From Holacanthus passer (Eukaryota > Chordata > Actinopteri > Pomacanthidae), in NCBI GenBank assembly GCA_025331565.1, contig JAFREQ010000169.1, positions 1-64,000 on the forward strand: 64,000 nucleotides of DNA, written 5' to 3'. A model generated the notes under the pieces. The model was given only the letters and a program-made list of their open reading frames with translations, ran no database searches and was not told the origin of the DNA. Positions 10,229-22,915 of this stretch are shown here, piece after piece (the first letter of the stretch is position 1; the number at the start of each line of letters is the position of its first letter). Position numbers and translations under genes: made by a program.

Positions 10229-10633
10229 TAAAATGATAATTCTTATGCCTAAAACATCAACACATTTCCTCCTGTTATCTGTCCAACTCTGAAAAGATGA
10301 TTTATGGTTAGAAAAAATCTGGATGTTCTGACATGAAACTAAGATCTTATCCAGCATCTTACTCACTGACTTAAGCCACATATTGCACCTCACACAGCTG
10401 CAGTTTTTCCAGAGTACCTGATTAATTAAATGCCACATGTTCATAAAATATGGTGGCACTGATGTGAGTGAGCTCGACAGAGCTCCAAACCGGGGATTAG
10501 TTCATGCGGCACTGTTTACAGTATGTTTGTAATCAGTATTTTTTGAATCTCAAATCAACATATGTATTGACCTCAAAAATCCAGTATCAGTCAGGCTCGA
10601 TATAAAACCCAGAGGACGCTCTCAGCAGCGACA

Positions 10634-12436
10634 TCAAAGCATTTTAGTGATCTGAGAGTCGTGACCTTTGTAAGTCACACTGATGTTGGTGGAGGGCGCC
10701 GTCTCCACCCGGCTGCGGAGCTCCCTCATGTCGTTCACAGGACACTTGCTGGGCACCCGGCACCAGAAAACCTGCTTGTAGGAGTTCCTGAAGTTCTCCG
10801 ACAGGAAGGCGTAGATGACGGGGTTGACGGAGGAGTTGCTGTAGGCCAAGCAGTGAGCCACCATCCTGAACACGAAGGAGGCCTGGTTCAGGGGGAAGGA
10901 GCCAAACTCCACCCACAGGTGCACGATGTGATGAGGCAGCCAGGACAGACAGAAGACCACCACCACCACCAGGACTGTCTGAGCCGTCTGTGGAGGGAAG
11001 ACGGAGGAGATGATGATCAGGAACAGAGATGTGTTTTCTGGATGATCCAGTGTTGATGCTCAAATACAAGATGACAGAACATAGATTCGACAAAGTGTAA
11101 CTTGGCTATTTTTTTCATTATAATCTGCCAATTATTTTGTCAGTGAAAAGCCAAAATTTAGAATCCAACACAACATCTTCAACCAACAGTCCAAAACCTA
11201 AAGATGATTTCTATTATACAGGACTAAGAAAAGCAGCAAATCCTCACATCAGAGAAAGCACATTTCTGGCATTTTGCTTGAAAAATGACTGAAACAATTA
11301 ATCAATTATCAAAACAGCTGCTGTTTTCTTTTTCAATCAAACTAATCCATTCATCATTTCAGCTCTACATGTAAATCTTAAACCACTGTGCACCACAGAG
11401 ACAGAGATGAGCTCCCACCAACCTTCTTTTTGGAGAGCTCTGATTTTTTGGAGACATTCCTCAGCTTTTTGTGCAGATGATTTAAAACCTGCAACAATAA
11501 AGACATGATTGAAAAAAATATTTATGATCCTTTAGCTGTGATTATGTGCATCTTTTTCTTTGCTTCTCCACTGTGCCATTTCAAGACCTCGCATGTTTCC
11601 TGCAACACAATGAATCAATGCAACACTTTTGCACAGATCATTTTTACGCACGAACAACAAAGACGATTTTATGAGGATTAAAGCCACAATTTTCCATCAT
11701 GCTTAACTTTGCGCGCGCGCAAATCTGCAGCGCATTTGATCCAAACTGTGCGTAAAATCCAAAGCATCCATTCATGCGCACCCACCTTTGCATAGCAGAC
11801 AGATATGAGGGTGAGAGGCAGCAGGTATCCGAAGACAAACGTGCACATCACGTACACTTTCCTCTGGTGGTCCGGCCAGACCTCCCAGCAGAAGGTGGTG
11901 TTGTCCTCCCTCTCCACGATGCTCTGGTAGTGCGCCACCGGAGCCGCCAGCACCAAGGACAGCACCCAGATGAGCAGCACCCCGAGCAGCGCGTGGCTCC
12001 CCACCCGGATGGAGGAGGACCTCCGCGCGTGCACGATGGCCACGTATCGGTCCACAGACATGGCAGAGAGGGTGAAGATGCTGACCAGCATGGACACGGT
12101 GAAGAAGTAGTGGATGAACTTGCAGATGAAGGCTCCCAGCACCCACGTGGGCAGCATGTAGATGGTGGCCTGGAAGGGGACGCAGAAGAGCAGGTAGGAC
12201 AGGTCGGCCACGCTCAGGTTGAGGATGAAGATGTTGGTGGTGCTCCTCGGTTGTCCCGGTTTGCTGCGAGCCAGCACCGTGATCACCAGGCTGTTCCCGA
12301 GCACCCCCAGGATGAAAATGAGCCCAAAGATGAGCAGAGAGATGAGGTTGTCCACCCCCATCCCCGGGCTGTGTTTACCTGGCAGAGTCACAGTGTCGGA
12401 GTTAGAAGCCTGGCTGTGGTTCACCTGCAGCTCCAT
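10634..12436 (-). CDS. galr1: Galanin receptor type 1
   Basis: Three exons, 12436-11786, 11488-11423 and 10987-10634, join in phase 0 and encode 356 residues, against about 349 in mammals. The product is a rhodopsin-class GPCR for the neuropeptide galanin, Gi/o-coupled in known members, acting at the plasma membrane of neurons. Visible marks: an N-glycosylation site NHS at residue 6, GN48 in TM1, D78 in LSVAD of TM2, the disulfide pair C105 and C183, DRY at 129-131, CYAK closing exon 1 at the end of TM5, a basic third loop (KKLRNVSKKSELSKKK) forming its own 66-base exon, SWLPHH in TM6 and NPVIY in TM7. The exon 1/2 and 2/3 borders fall where they do in mammalian GALR1 as I recall it. The divergent C-terminus ends in TKML. 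Its position next to mbp matches the human order GALR1-MBP. It is one of possibly two teleost copies; which one cannot be told here. Confidence 0.96.
11095..11360 (-). mobile_element. Non-autonomous element in galr1 intron 2 (family B)
   Basis: An AT-rich segment containing TCCAAAACCTAAAGATGATT, AGCAGCAAATCCTCACAT and ACAATTAATCAATTATC. These motifs define a teleost repeat whose ends carry degenerate ATTAATCGATT sequences. Related copies are at 34855-35310, 45480-45830 and 48330-48535. Confidence 0.65.
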
Positions 12437-12661
12437 CTGGCTTTTTTTTTTACACTGTGAATAAAGTTACATGTTGATGTGTGAGAGCATCCACATGAAG
12501 TCCAGCTGGAATGAAGCTTGGATGGAGCTCATGCATCTGCAGCCTACGTCACCACGCTGTGCGCAACACATCCCACCAATACCTGAGTCCAAAGTGTGCG
12601 CGAGTCCGTGGGGTAACATCCTCTGTACAATCATGTGTTCACAAAGTGTTGAACCTCTCTC

Positions 12662-12960
12662 CATCCTCGCTTGTCAACGACTGAGTCTTTCCAGGATGAA
12701 CCTTTCATACCCAATCATGATCCTATCACCTGTTACCAATGAACCTGTTTACCTGTGGAATGATCCAAACAGGTGTTTTTGGATCAGTCCACAACTTTCA
12801 CAGTCTTTTGTTTGAAACGTGTTGCTGCCATCAAATTCAGAATAAGCAGATATTTACAACAATCAATGAAGCTGATGAGTCAAACATTAAATATCTTTGT
12901 ACTGTTTTCAGTTGAGTATATGTCAAAAAGCAAATGATCAAATTGTGTTTTGTTTCCACA
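12662..12960. mobile_element. MITE-like element, family A, copy 1
   Basis: Contains ACCTGTTTACCTGTGGAATG, AACAGGTGTTTTTGGATCAG and TTGCTGCCATCAAATTCAGA. The same segments occur at 21890-22045, 58378-58705 and 63697-64000. Complete copies begin with AAAGTTGGGAC and end with its inverse (GTCCCAACTTTT), suggesting a non-autonomous DNA transposon. Its superfamily is not determined. It lies just upstream of galr1. Confidence 0.75.
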
Positions 12961-12964
12961 ATAT

Positions 12965-13007
12965 ATTATTAGTAGTAGTTTTTTATTATTATTAGTAGTA
13001 GTAGTAG
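12965..13007. repeat. Compound trinucleotide microsatellite
   Basis: Mixed ATT and AGT repeats (TATTATTAG, then AGTAGTAGTAGTAGTATT). Confidence 0.9.
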
Positions 13008-13549
13008 TATTCATGCATGTGGTACCAACATCATATATTCACATATGGAAAATCTTTGTGCAGTCTATGAAAAGCAGCAACACTCACAAATAAAGGTTTC
13101 ATGTCCTCCAGGTCATGATATTCAAACAAGAGTTGAATCAACCTTCACAGACAAAATTGTCAATAGTTAATGTATTCTGCAATATTTGTAAAAATATCAT
13201 TTCCAAAACTCATCACGGTTTAATTATAATACACTCTTTCCACAGTGTGATGAAGCCTTTCTCCTTCCCCACAGTGTCCACTTCAGTCTGTAATATAATG
13301 AATGGATTTGGTATCTTCTCAGACAGATACGGTGCAGAATGAAAATGAGACCTGGGAGGTTCGTGTCCCTGAGTCAGTCTGTGTCAGGACTTCATTCGTT
13401 GTCTATTTGATATTCAAATCATTTTCCACATCGTGTTTAATTATAATAGATTTACCATACTGAGTAGTGAGATCATATTATTAATCACAATGTATGTCAA
13501 TAATTTTAAAAATATTTTGCCATAAACCAAACTATTGAAAATTGATGAT

Positions 13550-13925
13550 GGCGCTGAATAAAAGGTTAGTGGATCTGTTATTTCAATTCATCCTAAGAGG
13601 AACGTGAAATTTACAGGCGCTCCATCCAGTAGTTGTTAATACATTTGTCTTAAAGCTACACATTTCAACTTCATAGTGGCACTAAATGAAAAGCCACGTT
13701 ATTAGGATTCATCCTCTGGGAACCACGACTGTCTTCACCAAATGTTGCACAAATCCATCAGGTAGATGTTTAGATATTTCACAGGATAAATGAAAAGTTT
13801 GACCTGCTGGTGAAGCAAGAGGAAGAGTCAGGAGATCAGTAATATCAGGAGGCTTCATCCTCTGGGGACCTTGAATTTAATGTCAATCCATGTAATAGAT
13901 GTTGAGATATTTCAGTCTGGACCAA
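13550..13925. mobile_element. Dispersed teleost repeat, family D, copy 1
   Basis: Contains repeated segments of the form TTCATCCTCTGGGAACC, ATCCAGTAGTTGTTAATAC, and GTTGAGATATTTCAGTCTGG. The motif recurs two to three times inside the element, and a second copy lies in an mbp intron at 26270-26520. It is a familiar, non-coding teleost repeat. Confidence 0.7.
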
Positions 13926-16900
13926 AGCGATGGACCAACAGATAGACAGTTAAATCTGCCTCTCAGAAGTCTCTCGACTTCATCATCACCTTTTAATTTT
14001 CCTGAATTCATTCTACAGAATTTTCCCTTTAAGGGTTCACAAAGGTTTGCTGGAACATTTTGACTCAGTCTTTGCATCTCAGGAGCCAAACACTCTCAAG
14101 TAAAAGTGCAGAGACTGAACTGTGGAAATAGTTTGTCATTTTTCTTCTTCCCATCGATCGTCCTCAGCCTCCCGTCGCTGTTATTGATCTGCTCTGACCG
14201 GCTCTGGGAACAGCTGTACTGTCATTATGCAAACATGTGAGCCTCAGACAGACCAACGCCGGGAGATGAGCTCGAGGGATAACCATCTGGAAATGACGAC
14301 AGAGATGATGCACACGCTATGTAACCCGAGAGAGGAGGCCGATGTTATCTTTCGGTCCACTTGTCCTCAGACGATTGTTCACATCTGAAGCTGTTGTTGT
14401 TTATACCTGTGCTTCATTTGCTGGTGTCAGTCCGGGAAATTAACACCAAAGTTAAAATCTTCATAACCTAAAGATTATGAAGATGAGGATGATGGTTTTT
14501 CTGAAAATTAATAGCAGCCATTACATTACTTTTTTCATCACAGGGTCATTATATGTTTGGGAACAAGGCGGTGGTTTTGTAATTGGTTTCTCAGTTAATG
14601 TCCTGAAGCAGCCTCAAGTTTCCATGGCGACTCTTTACTCCATCGACCGAGATGTTATCCCTCTTTCTGCCGGGGAGAAGAAAGGCGCAGAAACAGCATC
14701 CAATTATCCAAGAAATACATCTATTATCCCTGATATGACATCTGTTATCTGATATCTGTTTTAAGAAAAATAGATAAAGTGTGCTGTTGGCTTCTTGGCT
14801 CTGTTCATGGTGATGGATTATTTCAGCAGCAGCATCTGGTCACGATGCTGAAACCTGCAAAACTTGTCCGAGATGCACCATCAACCACACGGAGATGGTT
14901 TTCTTCATCACCTTCATTTTCTGGAAGGTTTTGTTTCCTGGACAACTGAAATCTGATCATCCGCCCAATTATCCCTAAAGTATGATTGGCTGATGAATAT
15001 TTTTGAACTTGCATGGTTTTCATACTTTGAGAGATACAAATTCTTATAGGAGACTTAAAGAATAAAGAATGGAAATATGAAAAATGGTAAATTCATGTTC
15101 GTCCCCATAACGTAAATCATTCACTTGGGCCACTCCAATGAAAACGTCCAGACACACCACTAAATAAGAAACAAGCTTGATAAACAAGTTGGTGTTAAAT
15201 CGAAAATAAAATCTTCGTCCCTGTCAGTGAACTGTGCATTTAAATGTGGGATAATCTAAATAATCTTAACAAAGTGAAGTCTTAACAAAAAAACAATGCA
15301 AAGAATCATTTCATAAGTTGGAGGTGCAGGAAACCTTAAAGGGAGACTATGTCCTTTTTGAAACCATTCATTCTCTTACAGATGAAAAATTGAACTTGTG
15401 AACAAAGTTTTTTGAATTCTGTATAAACAACATCTATTGCATGTCTCCTCTCTCTTTTTTCACCTGTGAGTTTTTCCTTATTCTAATCAAAGGTTGAAGG
15501 AGTGTGTTATATAAAATTGTGAAGCCTTCTGAGACAAATTCATGATTCTGTGCTACGTAAATAAAAACTTGACCTTTCAAAGAGACCCGCTGTTGTTGAA
15601 GAAGAGGGGGAGTCATGAAGAGGCCGTTTCAGGTCTTTGTGTGACTAATAAAATCTCAAGAGGCAGAAAAACGAAGCTGAGAAGTTGTTTCAGCTTTAAC
15701 ACACATCATGATATGAGCACAGCGTCGCCTCATCGTGTCCCTCCTGCCTCTGTGATTTTCTTTATCAGATACAGAAGCAGACGAGCAGCTCTGGCCGCTC
15801 TTCCTCTCAGGTGGTTTGTCGGAGTCAGACCTGTCGTTACCATGACACTGATCCACGAGAGGAGGCCACAGAAACAACACGTCCATTTAGCCCAATCATT
15901 TGAAATGAACTTCTCTTGCCTGCTAAACAGCTGCGAGCCACAGGTATTTGGATGATTTATTCTGGCAGCGTTTGCTCTGTTTTGATCAGGTGACTCCTTT
16001 GACTTCATTGCTCCCTTTTTCAGTAAGGACAGTAAGTCTTCAGATAATGATGCTTGTTTATGAGTCTTGGAGATGAAGATGATAATGTCACTTGAAGGTT
16101 GTTCAAGTTTTGGTTCAGTGTCTTAAAAGTGAAGAGAAAAACTCATTTTTCTTTTAATTTACTGATCATTTTTCATATTGTAGACTACAAAATAAATACA
16201 TTTAATTCTCAACTTTATTCTGATGACACCAGACATTTTTTCATCTAACTAGTTCTTGATTGCACCCAACTCTCTCTTCCTGTCACACCTGTTTTATTTC
16301 TATTATCTAGTTTTACGCTGTTGTAAATGTGTGAAAATTAAAAAACATGGCCTCAAATCCTAATGTCATGTCTCTGCAGTATTCAACAGAACAGTTTAGT
16401 TAAACTTAATTTAATCTCACGCTGAGATTGAGATCTCAAAGTTCAAGGTGTCATGTCGTGTCCCAAACGCTGCGTGCAACAGTAGGTAGTTTGTAAGGGC
16501 AGCTGCTGTGAGTATAAAAAATAAAAATGAAAACTATGTGACTTTGAACACAGCTAACGTGTTTCTGATATTTTGCCCACCTGCTGCAGTTCCTCACACC
16601 AGCAGTAGAGGGAGTGAGGGAGGTTTGCCTCTGCACTCGTGTCATTACAGTGTGATTCATCCTCCATAAGTGACACTGTGTCAAGTGCAAAGACAAACAG
16701 GCCTCTTATCAGATGTTGTCTGGAGCCAGTGGCCGTTTCTTTTTAAACCTTCATTCGCTCAGATAAATGTGTTGAAGTCACACACACTAGAAGCTGCAGT
16801 ACAACCACTGAAGCTAATGCACACGCCTGCTTCCATATTCTGTACATGCAACATGCTGCAGGAAGCAACATGGTGGTTCATAAAGTATTTCAGTGAAATA

Positions 16901-18119
16901 TCAATTTGTGCTGGAAACATGGCATTTTCAAATCTGATGTTATATTGTTCTAAATGTCAAACACATCTCCAGTGTGACTATAGGTCCAGTGAATTCATAC
17001 ATAACACACAGTGCTCGTTAAGAGAAAAGAAAATCACATGCTTGGTGTGTTTTTGTTGAATCTGCTTTCAACACAATTCAGCCGGAAAAGATGCTTCAGG
17101 CGCTGAAGATGATCCTAGTTTTCATCACTGTTTTTTTGATTTAACCCTGAACACAATTAGAAGAAAGAAATAAAAGGATGAATGACCTTCGAGAAAAGAT
17201 TTTAAGATGTTTCTCAATTGATAAAAACAAGATTAAATGTTTGTAATTTGATTTTCAATATTAAATCCAGGTCTCTGCAGGTTTGACATTTGTAGACAGG
17301 AAGCCAAGATGTTTTTTAATTAGTTTACTTTTTTAGTTCGTCCACTTCTGCGAATCATCGTTCAGTGACCTTGGTTGCCTAACAACATATTTCAGTGATG
17401 CTCTCATGGACCAGACTGGAACAACCCAACAATGCAGACACAAAACACATGAACCTTGAGCGTGTGTGCATTTTCACATATGGAAGGAAACGCTGGTCAT
17501 TATAGATTAAAAGACTCACTGTACATCCCTCTGATTCAGCAGCACCTACTTTCTGTGGGGTACCAGGTGCACAACAGGCCATTTCTGAAAACACATCAGT
17601 GAGTCTAATGAATATGAAGCACTGCAGATGACTTTAATCTCTGCCGGCGCCACATGTGTTATAATCAAAGGATGCTGTGAATTTCCGTGGGAAAATCTCA
17701 TTTGCACATTATTTCACAGGTGTGAGGCAGAAGAATGAGTGAAGGAAGAGAAAGAAATGAAATGTTTGATTAGGTGATTAAATGGATAAAAGCAAGCAGA
17801 TTTTAATATGAATAGTTTCCTGCACCTGAGTCACTAACTGCCAGAAAATTTAAGAATTATGGTGACTTAAAATGTGCATCCTGTATTTTTATGGACAAAT
17901 ATCAAGTGACTAATAAGTGTCAGAAAGAATCCAAGTTTATTATGATCTATGTCAAAATTACATGTATAGAAAGTTGCGATCATCATCGCCTTTAAAATCT
18001 CTCTCTCTCTCCCGTTTGCAACAATCCTTTATTTACAGCAGCAGCGCCACAAAAATATCCTCCAACCCTCCATTTGATAGAAGAGAGCATGATATTGTTG
18101 AGATGCTAAACAAATGATA

Positions 18120-18310
18120 GCATTATGCTCGAGCCCTGTGCGGCGGCTCCTGCCAAACGTTGATGGAATCATTGGCTTTCGACCACCGAGACATTTGCAT
18201 CGAGTTGTTTACCAGCCAAAAGGATCGCTGTGAGGACACGCTGTGGGAAAAGAAGCCATTCACATCTTACAGTTGATCCTATTAGTCCACACAATGGGAA
18301 TTTTCTGAGA
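18120..18310. promoter_or_regulatory. Candidate distal mbp enhancer
   Basis: Non-repetitive GC-balanced stretch about 5 kb upstream of the mbp start, with a perfect POU octamer ATTTGCAT at 18193-18200 and, just upstream, a SOX-like ATTGTT at about 18094. The distance is similar to that of known rodent Mbp enhancers. There is no conservation evidence in hand, so this is only a candidate. Confidence 0.25.
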
Positions 18311-20317
18311 CAATGGACACAGAAAGTGCCTCAGAAAATCAGCAGTACGTCAAGTTTTTACATGTTGGTTTTAAATCCACTGGTTCACAAATGATCAAAC
18401 GCAAAATCAGACACAATTAGATGTTTCACCAAAAGGAGGAAGTGCAGGGGCTTTTCTTGGGCCGAGCGACCGCTGGATGGTGACATCAGCCGCTGAGCAT
18501 CATGGCGATGTTGTCATCTATAGGCTACAGGGACTGGATGCGACACGAAGAAGTCATCCAGGCTGACAGAGACACAACAACACAAAGGCTTTTCACTCCC
18601 AAAGCCAATTAGCAGAACAAGATAGAACCAAGTATTCCTGCTTTCCCTTGAGTCACCGTCATTGAACTGAGCAGAACAAAGCAATTGGACGCTTCAACCG
18701 TCAACTTGGGCAACTTGGTCTGTTTTCATGAGACAAACATGTTTGTTCAGTGACAGGAGATCTGTGAATGAAAGGAAAAGCAAGCAACTGTTTGTTTGTT
18801 GTGTAAGTTTTCAGGGTCAGACAGATTTATTCTGCCTGAATGACGGGTTTGATGGATTTCAACACTTTGATAAAAGGTTTCACTGTGTTTGATAGTCTCA
18901 TCTTCAAGTGCACTAATCTTCCATGGATGTGGATCCACAGGTGGATGGATGGATGGATAAACAGAAGAACTAACCTTTACTGTGTGTGATTCTGTCAGAC
19001 AATATAGAATATGAAGATTATTCCAATTCAAAGCTACTTTAAGGTTATAATTACAAAGTAAAATGTTCTAAAAGTCGGGTGATGACTTGGCCCTGCAGTG
19101 GATATCAGGTCGTGCTGTCAGACAACAGAAGTCTACTGTTGACACTGTTCTCTAGCCTTGAACTAACATACCTTCAAACTGCCTTTAAATCCTACGTTTA
19201 TCCAAACAAAGAGTAGATACTTGTATAACTTCTACTAACCTACAGCGACTAAGCCCCACTGGCTCGACAGACTGAACCAACTGCAACTGAAAACCATTAA
19301 AAAACACAATATAAAACAAGTCAAGTCAATAAGTGTAAAAACACTGACTTTTGGTTCCACACGTGACACAAACCCCAGAAAGTCCTCAAAGAGTTCCTCA
19401 TGCCTTTCTGCCAGAAAGCCCTCTGCGTCATCCAATCACAAGGACGCATTGAGGCAATGAGTACTAACCATCACACCAACTATCGAATTGAGTACGTATA
19501 GTGCGTTCAAACTGCATATGTGGATTTTGTGTAGGTGAGAAATGTCTGGATGTGTAATAGATGAGCAACATTTTCTGAGTGTGAGTTTACTGTCCCAAAA
19601 TGCATTGCGTCTCTTCAGACTGTCCAATAGCAGATGGTTGGAGCACCACACTGTAGTTCTGTTACAATTACAATTTCATCACTAAATTCATTTCTGAGAA
19701 TTCATGAGGCGAGAAAACAATGATTTTTAAAGGTGACAAATAAATGTGGCATTTTTTTAAATGGACATTTATGGCGAAACAGTTCCACCCTTGTAGAGCC
19801 CTGCATCACGGTCATAACTGAAAACATTGGCCTTGCATGTTTTACTCTTGCATTTACAAGCATAACATCAGGAAAAAAATACTCTAATGACTTGGATTAG
19901 GTAGATGTCTAATGTGAGTCTCTGCATCAAAATGAGCGTCCATTCAGTTTCAGAGTGAGAGGAGTCAAGATGGCGTCGGGTCATGGCCACACGCCGAGTG
20001 CATGAGGGCGCCTTGATACAGGAATTTCTTTGTATAGACTCCCAGTGGTGCAGATGACAGGAAGACATGAACTTTTACTTGAACTGAACAGCAGGTTTTG
20101 TTTACACTGATCTTGAAGAGTGATAATTTATATATAAATTCAAGCCTCCTTTTGACAGTTTTTAACTCAAGTGACCTTCAACACGCTCTGAAACTGTGAC
20201 ATATCAAATTAACTCTGAGGCTGATTCATCAAAACGGTTTTAACTAATTACTGTAAAACAAGCTAAACTGTCTCATATGTTCATTTTCTGCAAATGTGAT
20301 GGAACAGAGGTCGTCTT

Positions 20318-20344
20318 TCTCTCCCTCTCTCTCTCTCTCTCTCC
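20318..20344. repeat. CT microsatellite
   Basis: Short CT run with one CC interruption. It lies immediately before a GC-balanced non-repetitive stretch that contains an inverted SOX-type site, CTATTGTT, at 20463-20470. Confidence 0.85.
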
Positions 20345-21889
20345 AGCAGCAGATAGATATTCAGCTGCTTCTCCGAGTGGGCGACTTGGTCTAGATCAAC
20401 ATTCCTGCCGGGGTTCAAGGATATCTCCCGTGTTTGTGTCCCACAGCTCTGTTGCATGGCCGCTATTGTTTCCCCTGCACTCGGCCTCGACCTTCCAGCC
20501 TCAGGAACAAATCCAAGACTCTTCTGGACACGAGGGCACAAGCAGTGTGGTCAGCCCACCCTCTGCATTCCTGTACCCTACCTCTGTCAGGCCCGTGGGT
20601 GCAGCGCTGAGGCTCGGGCCTGCAGGACAAACAGACAGAGCACTGTGTCTGAGACAGGGTGGACAAACATGTCTCCCTCTGAGTCTATCCCCATTTCACT
20701 CTGTTTATACAGGAAACCAGGCGGCCATGTTGGCTCCATAGATTCAGTGTCATGGGCGCTCATGTTAAGTTAATGTTTCACCCACTGTCAGGATTCCTCA
20801 GCGGATGAGGTCAAATAAAGGCCTCTCCACTTTTACGAGGATTTAGATTTCCTCTGAATCATTGTGTCTGATTTGTGCTGAGTGAGTATTTGAGCCACAT
20901 GCACTTGCCAAAGGATGAATAATTTGTGTTTGTATTTTAAGGACTAACCTGGTGCTCGGCAGATCTGTTCAAATGATTCACCAAACTAAAAATACACGAG
21001 CAATGTTATAAATATTGTGGCCCACTGAATTCAGTTAATGTGTGGATTTGTCTGGATAAACATAAATAATTATCGATTTAAGATTTACACCAAATGCATA
21101 CATTCAAGTAGCTTTAGTAGCTTGTCTGTCAAACTTTGCTTGAAATGAACATTTGTGTTGTGTTTTTGCTATCAGAGACTTTTCATTTCCCTTTGACAGA
21201 TAATGTAAAAAAAAAAAAAAAGAAAACAGACATGCAGGTGAGAGGGAGATGAGTGAAGGCTGAGCAGAAGATGGCAGATGGAGACACTGGGGACAGAGCT
21301 GGAGACACAAGGTTAGGAAAAGCATGAACACAAGGAAGAAAAGGTTCATAGCGTCTGCACAGCACAGGTGGACTGAACAAACCGGCGACGAGCGATCTGA
21401 GGAACTGAGGTTTAAATACTGCAGGTAAATGGCCTGATGAGAAGCAGGTGTGCTGGTTGATGCAATCAGGGAGGTGTTGAGTGAACCAGGTGAGGAGACG
21501 AAGGGAAGGGAGAGCAGGATGAAAAGGGGGAAATCTTGAAGCACTGAAACCACATGTATTGTCTGATATTGAGAATTATGTGGGTGTTTTATAAATGCAC
21601 ATATGTCCTGATGTATCCAGCTCCAGTGCTTGTGTGCAGACATCAGCCGGAGAAGAGAGAAACATGAATCAGTGTTATCCTGTAATGAAGCTTAGCGAGA
21701 GCACAGCATGACAGAGAAGGAACTACTCCTGTGTCTCATTTCCAGGTTTAGCACGTGCTGAACCTCTGTGAGTCCGTAAATGGAAAGCAGGTCAAGTATT
21801 ATTCATTACGGCCGTTCACATCTGAAGACATCGGGAATCTAATCCACCCAGATTCATCTCTCCTGTGTCTGTTTTACGCTCTCGTCCCA

Positions 21890-22045
21890 TCCTCGCTTGT
21901 GAACGACTGAGTCTTTCCAGGATGAACCTTTCATACCCAATCATGGTACTATCACCTGTTACCACCTGTTTACCTGTGGACTGATCCAAACAGGTGTTTT
22001 TGTTAGCACTTTAAATGTTTTACACAGCGTCCCAACTTTTCTTCT
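21890..22045. mobile_element. MITE-like element, family A, copy 2 (deleted)
   Basis: Shares GACTGAGTCTTTCCAGGATG and AACAGGTGTTTTTG with copy 1, then jumps directly to the terminal ACAGCGTCCCAACTTTTC. The middle is deleted. Confidence 0.7.
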
Positions 22046-22897
22046 TCCACCTCTGAAACGTTCTTGGACGACTCTTTTCATTTGTCATATGTTCTGTGAT
22101 ATGAAAACATCTGTTGCCGCTCTCCTTCTTTCTTTCCTCTCTCAAAGTTACTTTTTAAATTGAAACAAAAAACAGCTCTAACAAAAAGGCATCTGTTCTA
22201 AAATATTAATATTCTGATGCTGCATGGGTGTTTTCTAACACAACTTTCCCTGCAACAGATCCTGCTTTGTTCGCCGGCCGCTGCAGCCGCTGCGAGCGAA
22301 ACAGCACATGCACGACTCCTTGTAGATTTGTAATGTGGTGCAATGGAAATCAAGAGTCACACAAACATTCAAGGATGTTTGAAATCATGCATCTAAGGAC
22401 AGAACCTTAACCAAGTGTTGTCAGAATAAAATAAAATTGCTTGACATTTTGACCTTGGGAACAATCTTCACTCAAAGTCCTCTCACTCTCTTGTTCTGGT
22501 GCTTTTGACTCTATCACGTTGTTTTCCTCAAGGCATGACGTTTGCTCAGGTGTCATGAAACTGCAGATGTTCCAGTATCCTGAGCTCTTTTAAGGTTTTT
22601 TGTTTTGCTCAAATCTTGAGTATGACGATTCATATTTTGGTCATCGAAACAACAGTTCATAAAGCAAGCTTTACTCGTTTTGCACGTTGTTTTGGTTTTG
22701 GCCAACTTTAAATTATCTTTAACAGACAGACAACATGCAAAGTCACCACAGGTTGATGATTTTCCTGTACAGACACAGATGCTCGGCTCATGTTCACACT
22801 GGCTTTTTCTTTCTTCTGGACCTCTCCATATGTTAATCTGGGCGACTGTACGTCTAATTTAAACACGATCCATTAAGAAAATATATGAGGCCGATTC

Positions 22898-22905
22898 AAC
22901 AATGG
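22898..22905 (+). promoter_or_regulatory. SOX-type site upstream of mbp, distal
   Basis: AACAATGG fits the SOX core (A/T)(A/T)CAA(A/T)G. SOX10 is the known activator of myelin genes in oligodendrocytes and Schwann cells. The 10-base context AACAATGGCC is repeated exactly at 23005. Confidence 0.45.
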
Positions 22906-22915
22906 CCTCACAGTT

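Larger units (their letters stand above)
12437..22890. other. galr1-mbp intergenic region
   Basis: About 10.4 kb between the divergent galr1 and mbp starts. No protein-coding exon could be supported. It holds the dispersed repeats listed separately and several non-repetitive stretches (14140-14400, 15715-15990, 17640-17740, 18120-18310, 20390-20560) that could be regulatory. Earlier golli exons of mbp would be expected here if they exist, but I did not find the N-terminal golli coding sequence. Confidence 0.6.

Noticed and set aside
11774..12460. 228-codon plus-strand frame opposite galr1
   Set aside because: Antisense shadow of GC-rich galr1 exon 1, with His/Asp/Gln-rich content and no recognisable domain.
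15730..16008. 92-codon minus-strand frame in the galr1-mbp interval
   Set aside because: No domain, no gene context. The stretch may be conserved non-coding DNA but not a supported gene.
20277..20741. 154-codon plus-strand frame beginning in a CT repeat
   Set aside because: Overlapping frames on both strands, a low-complexity start and no recognisable protein.
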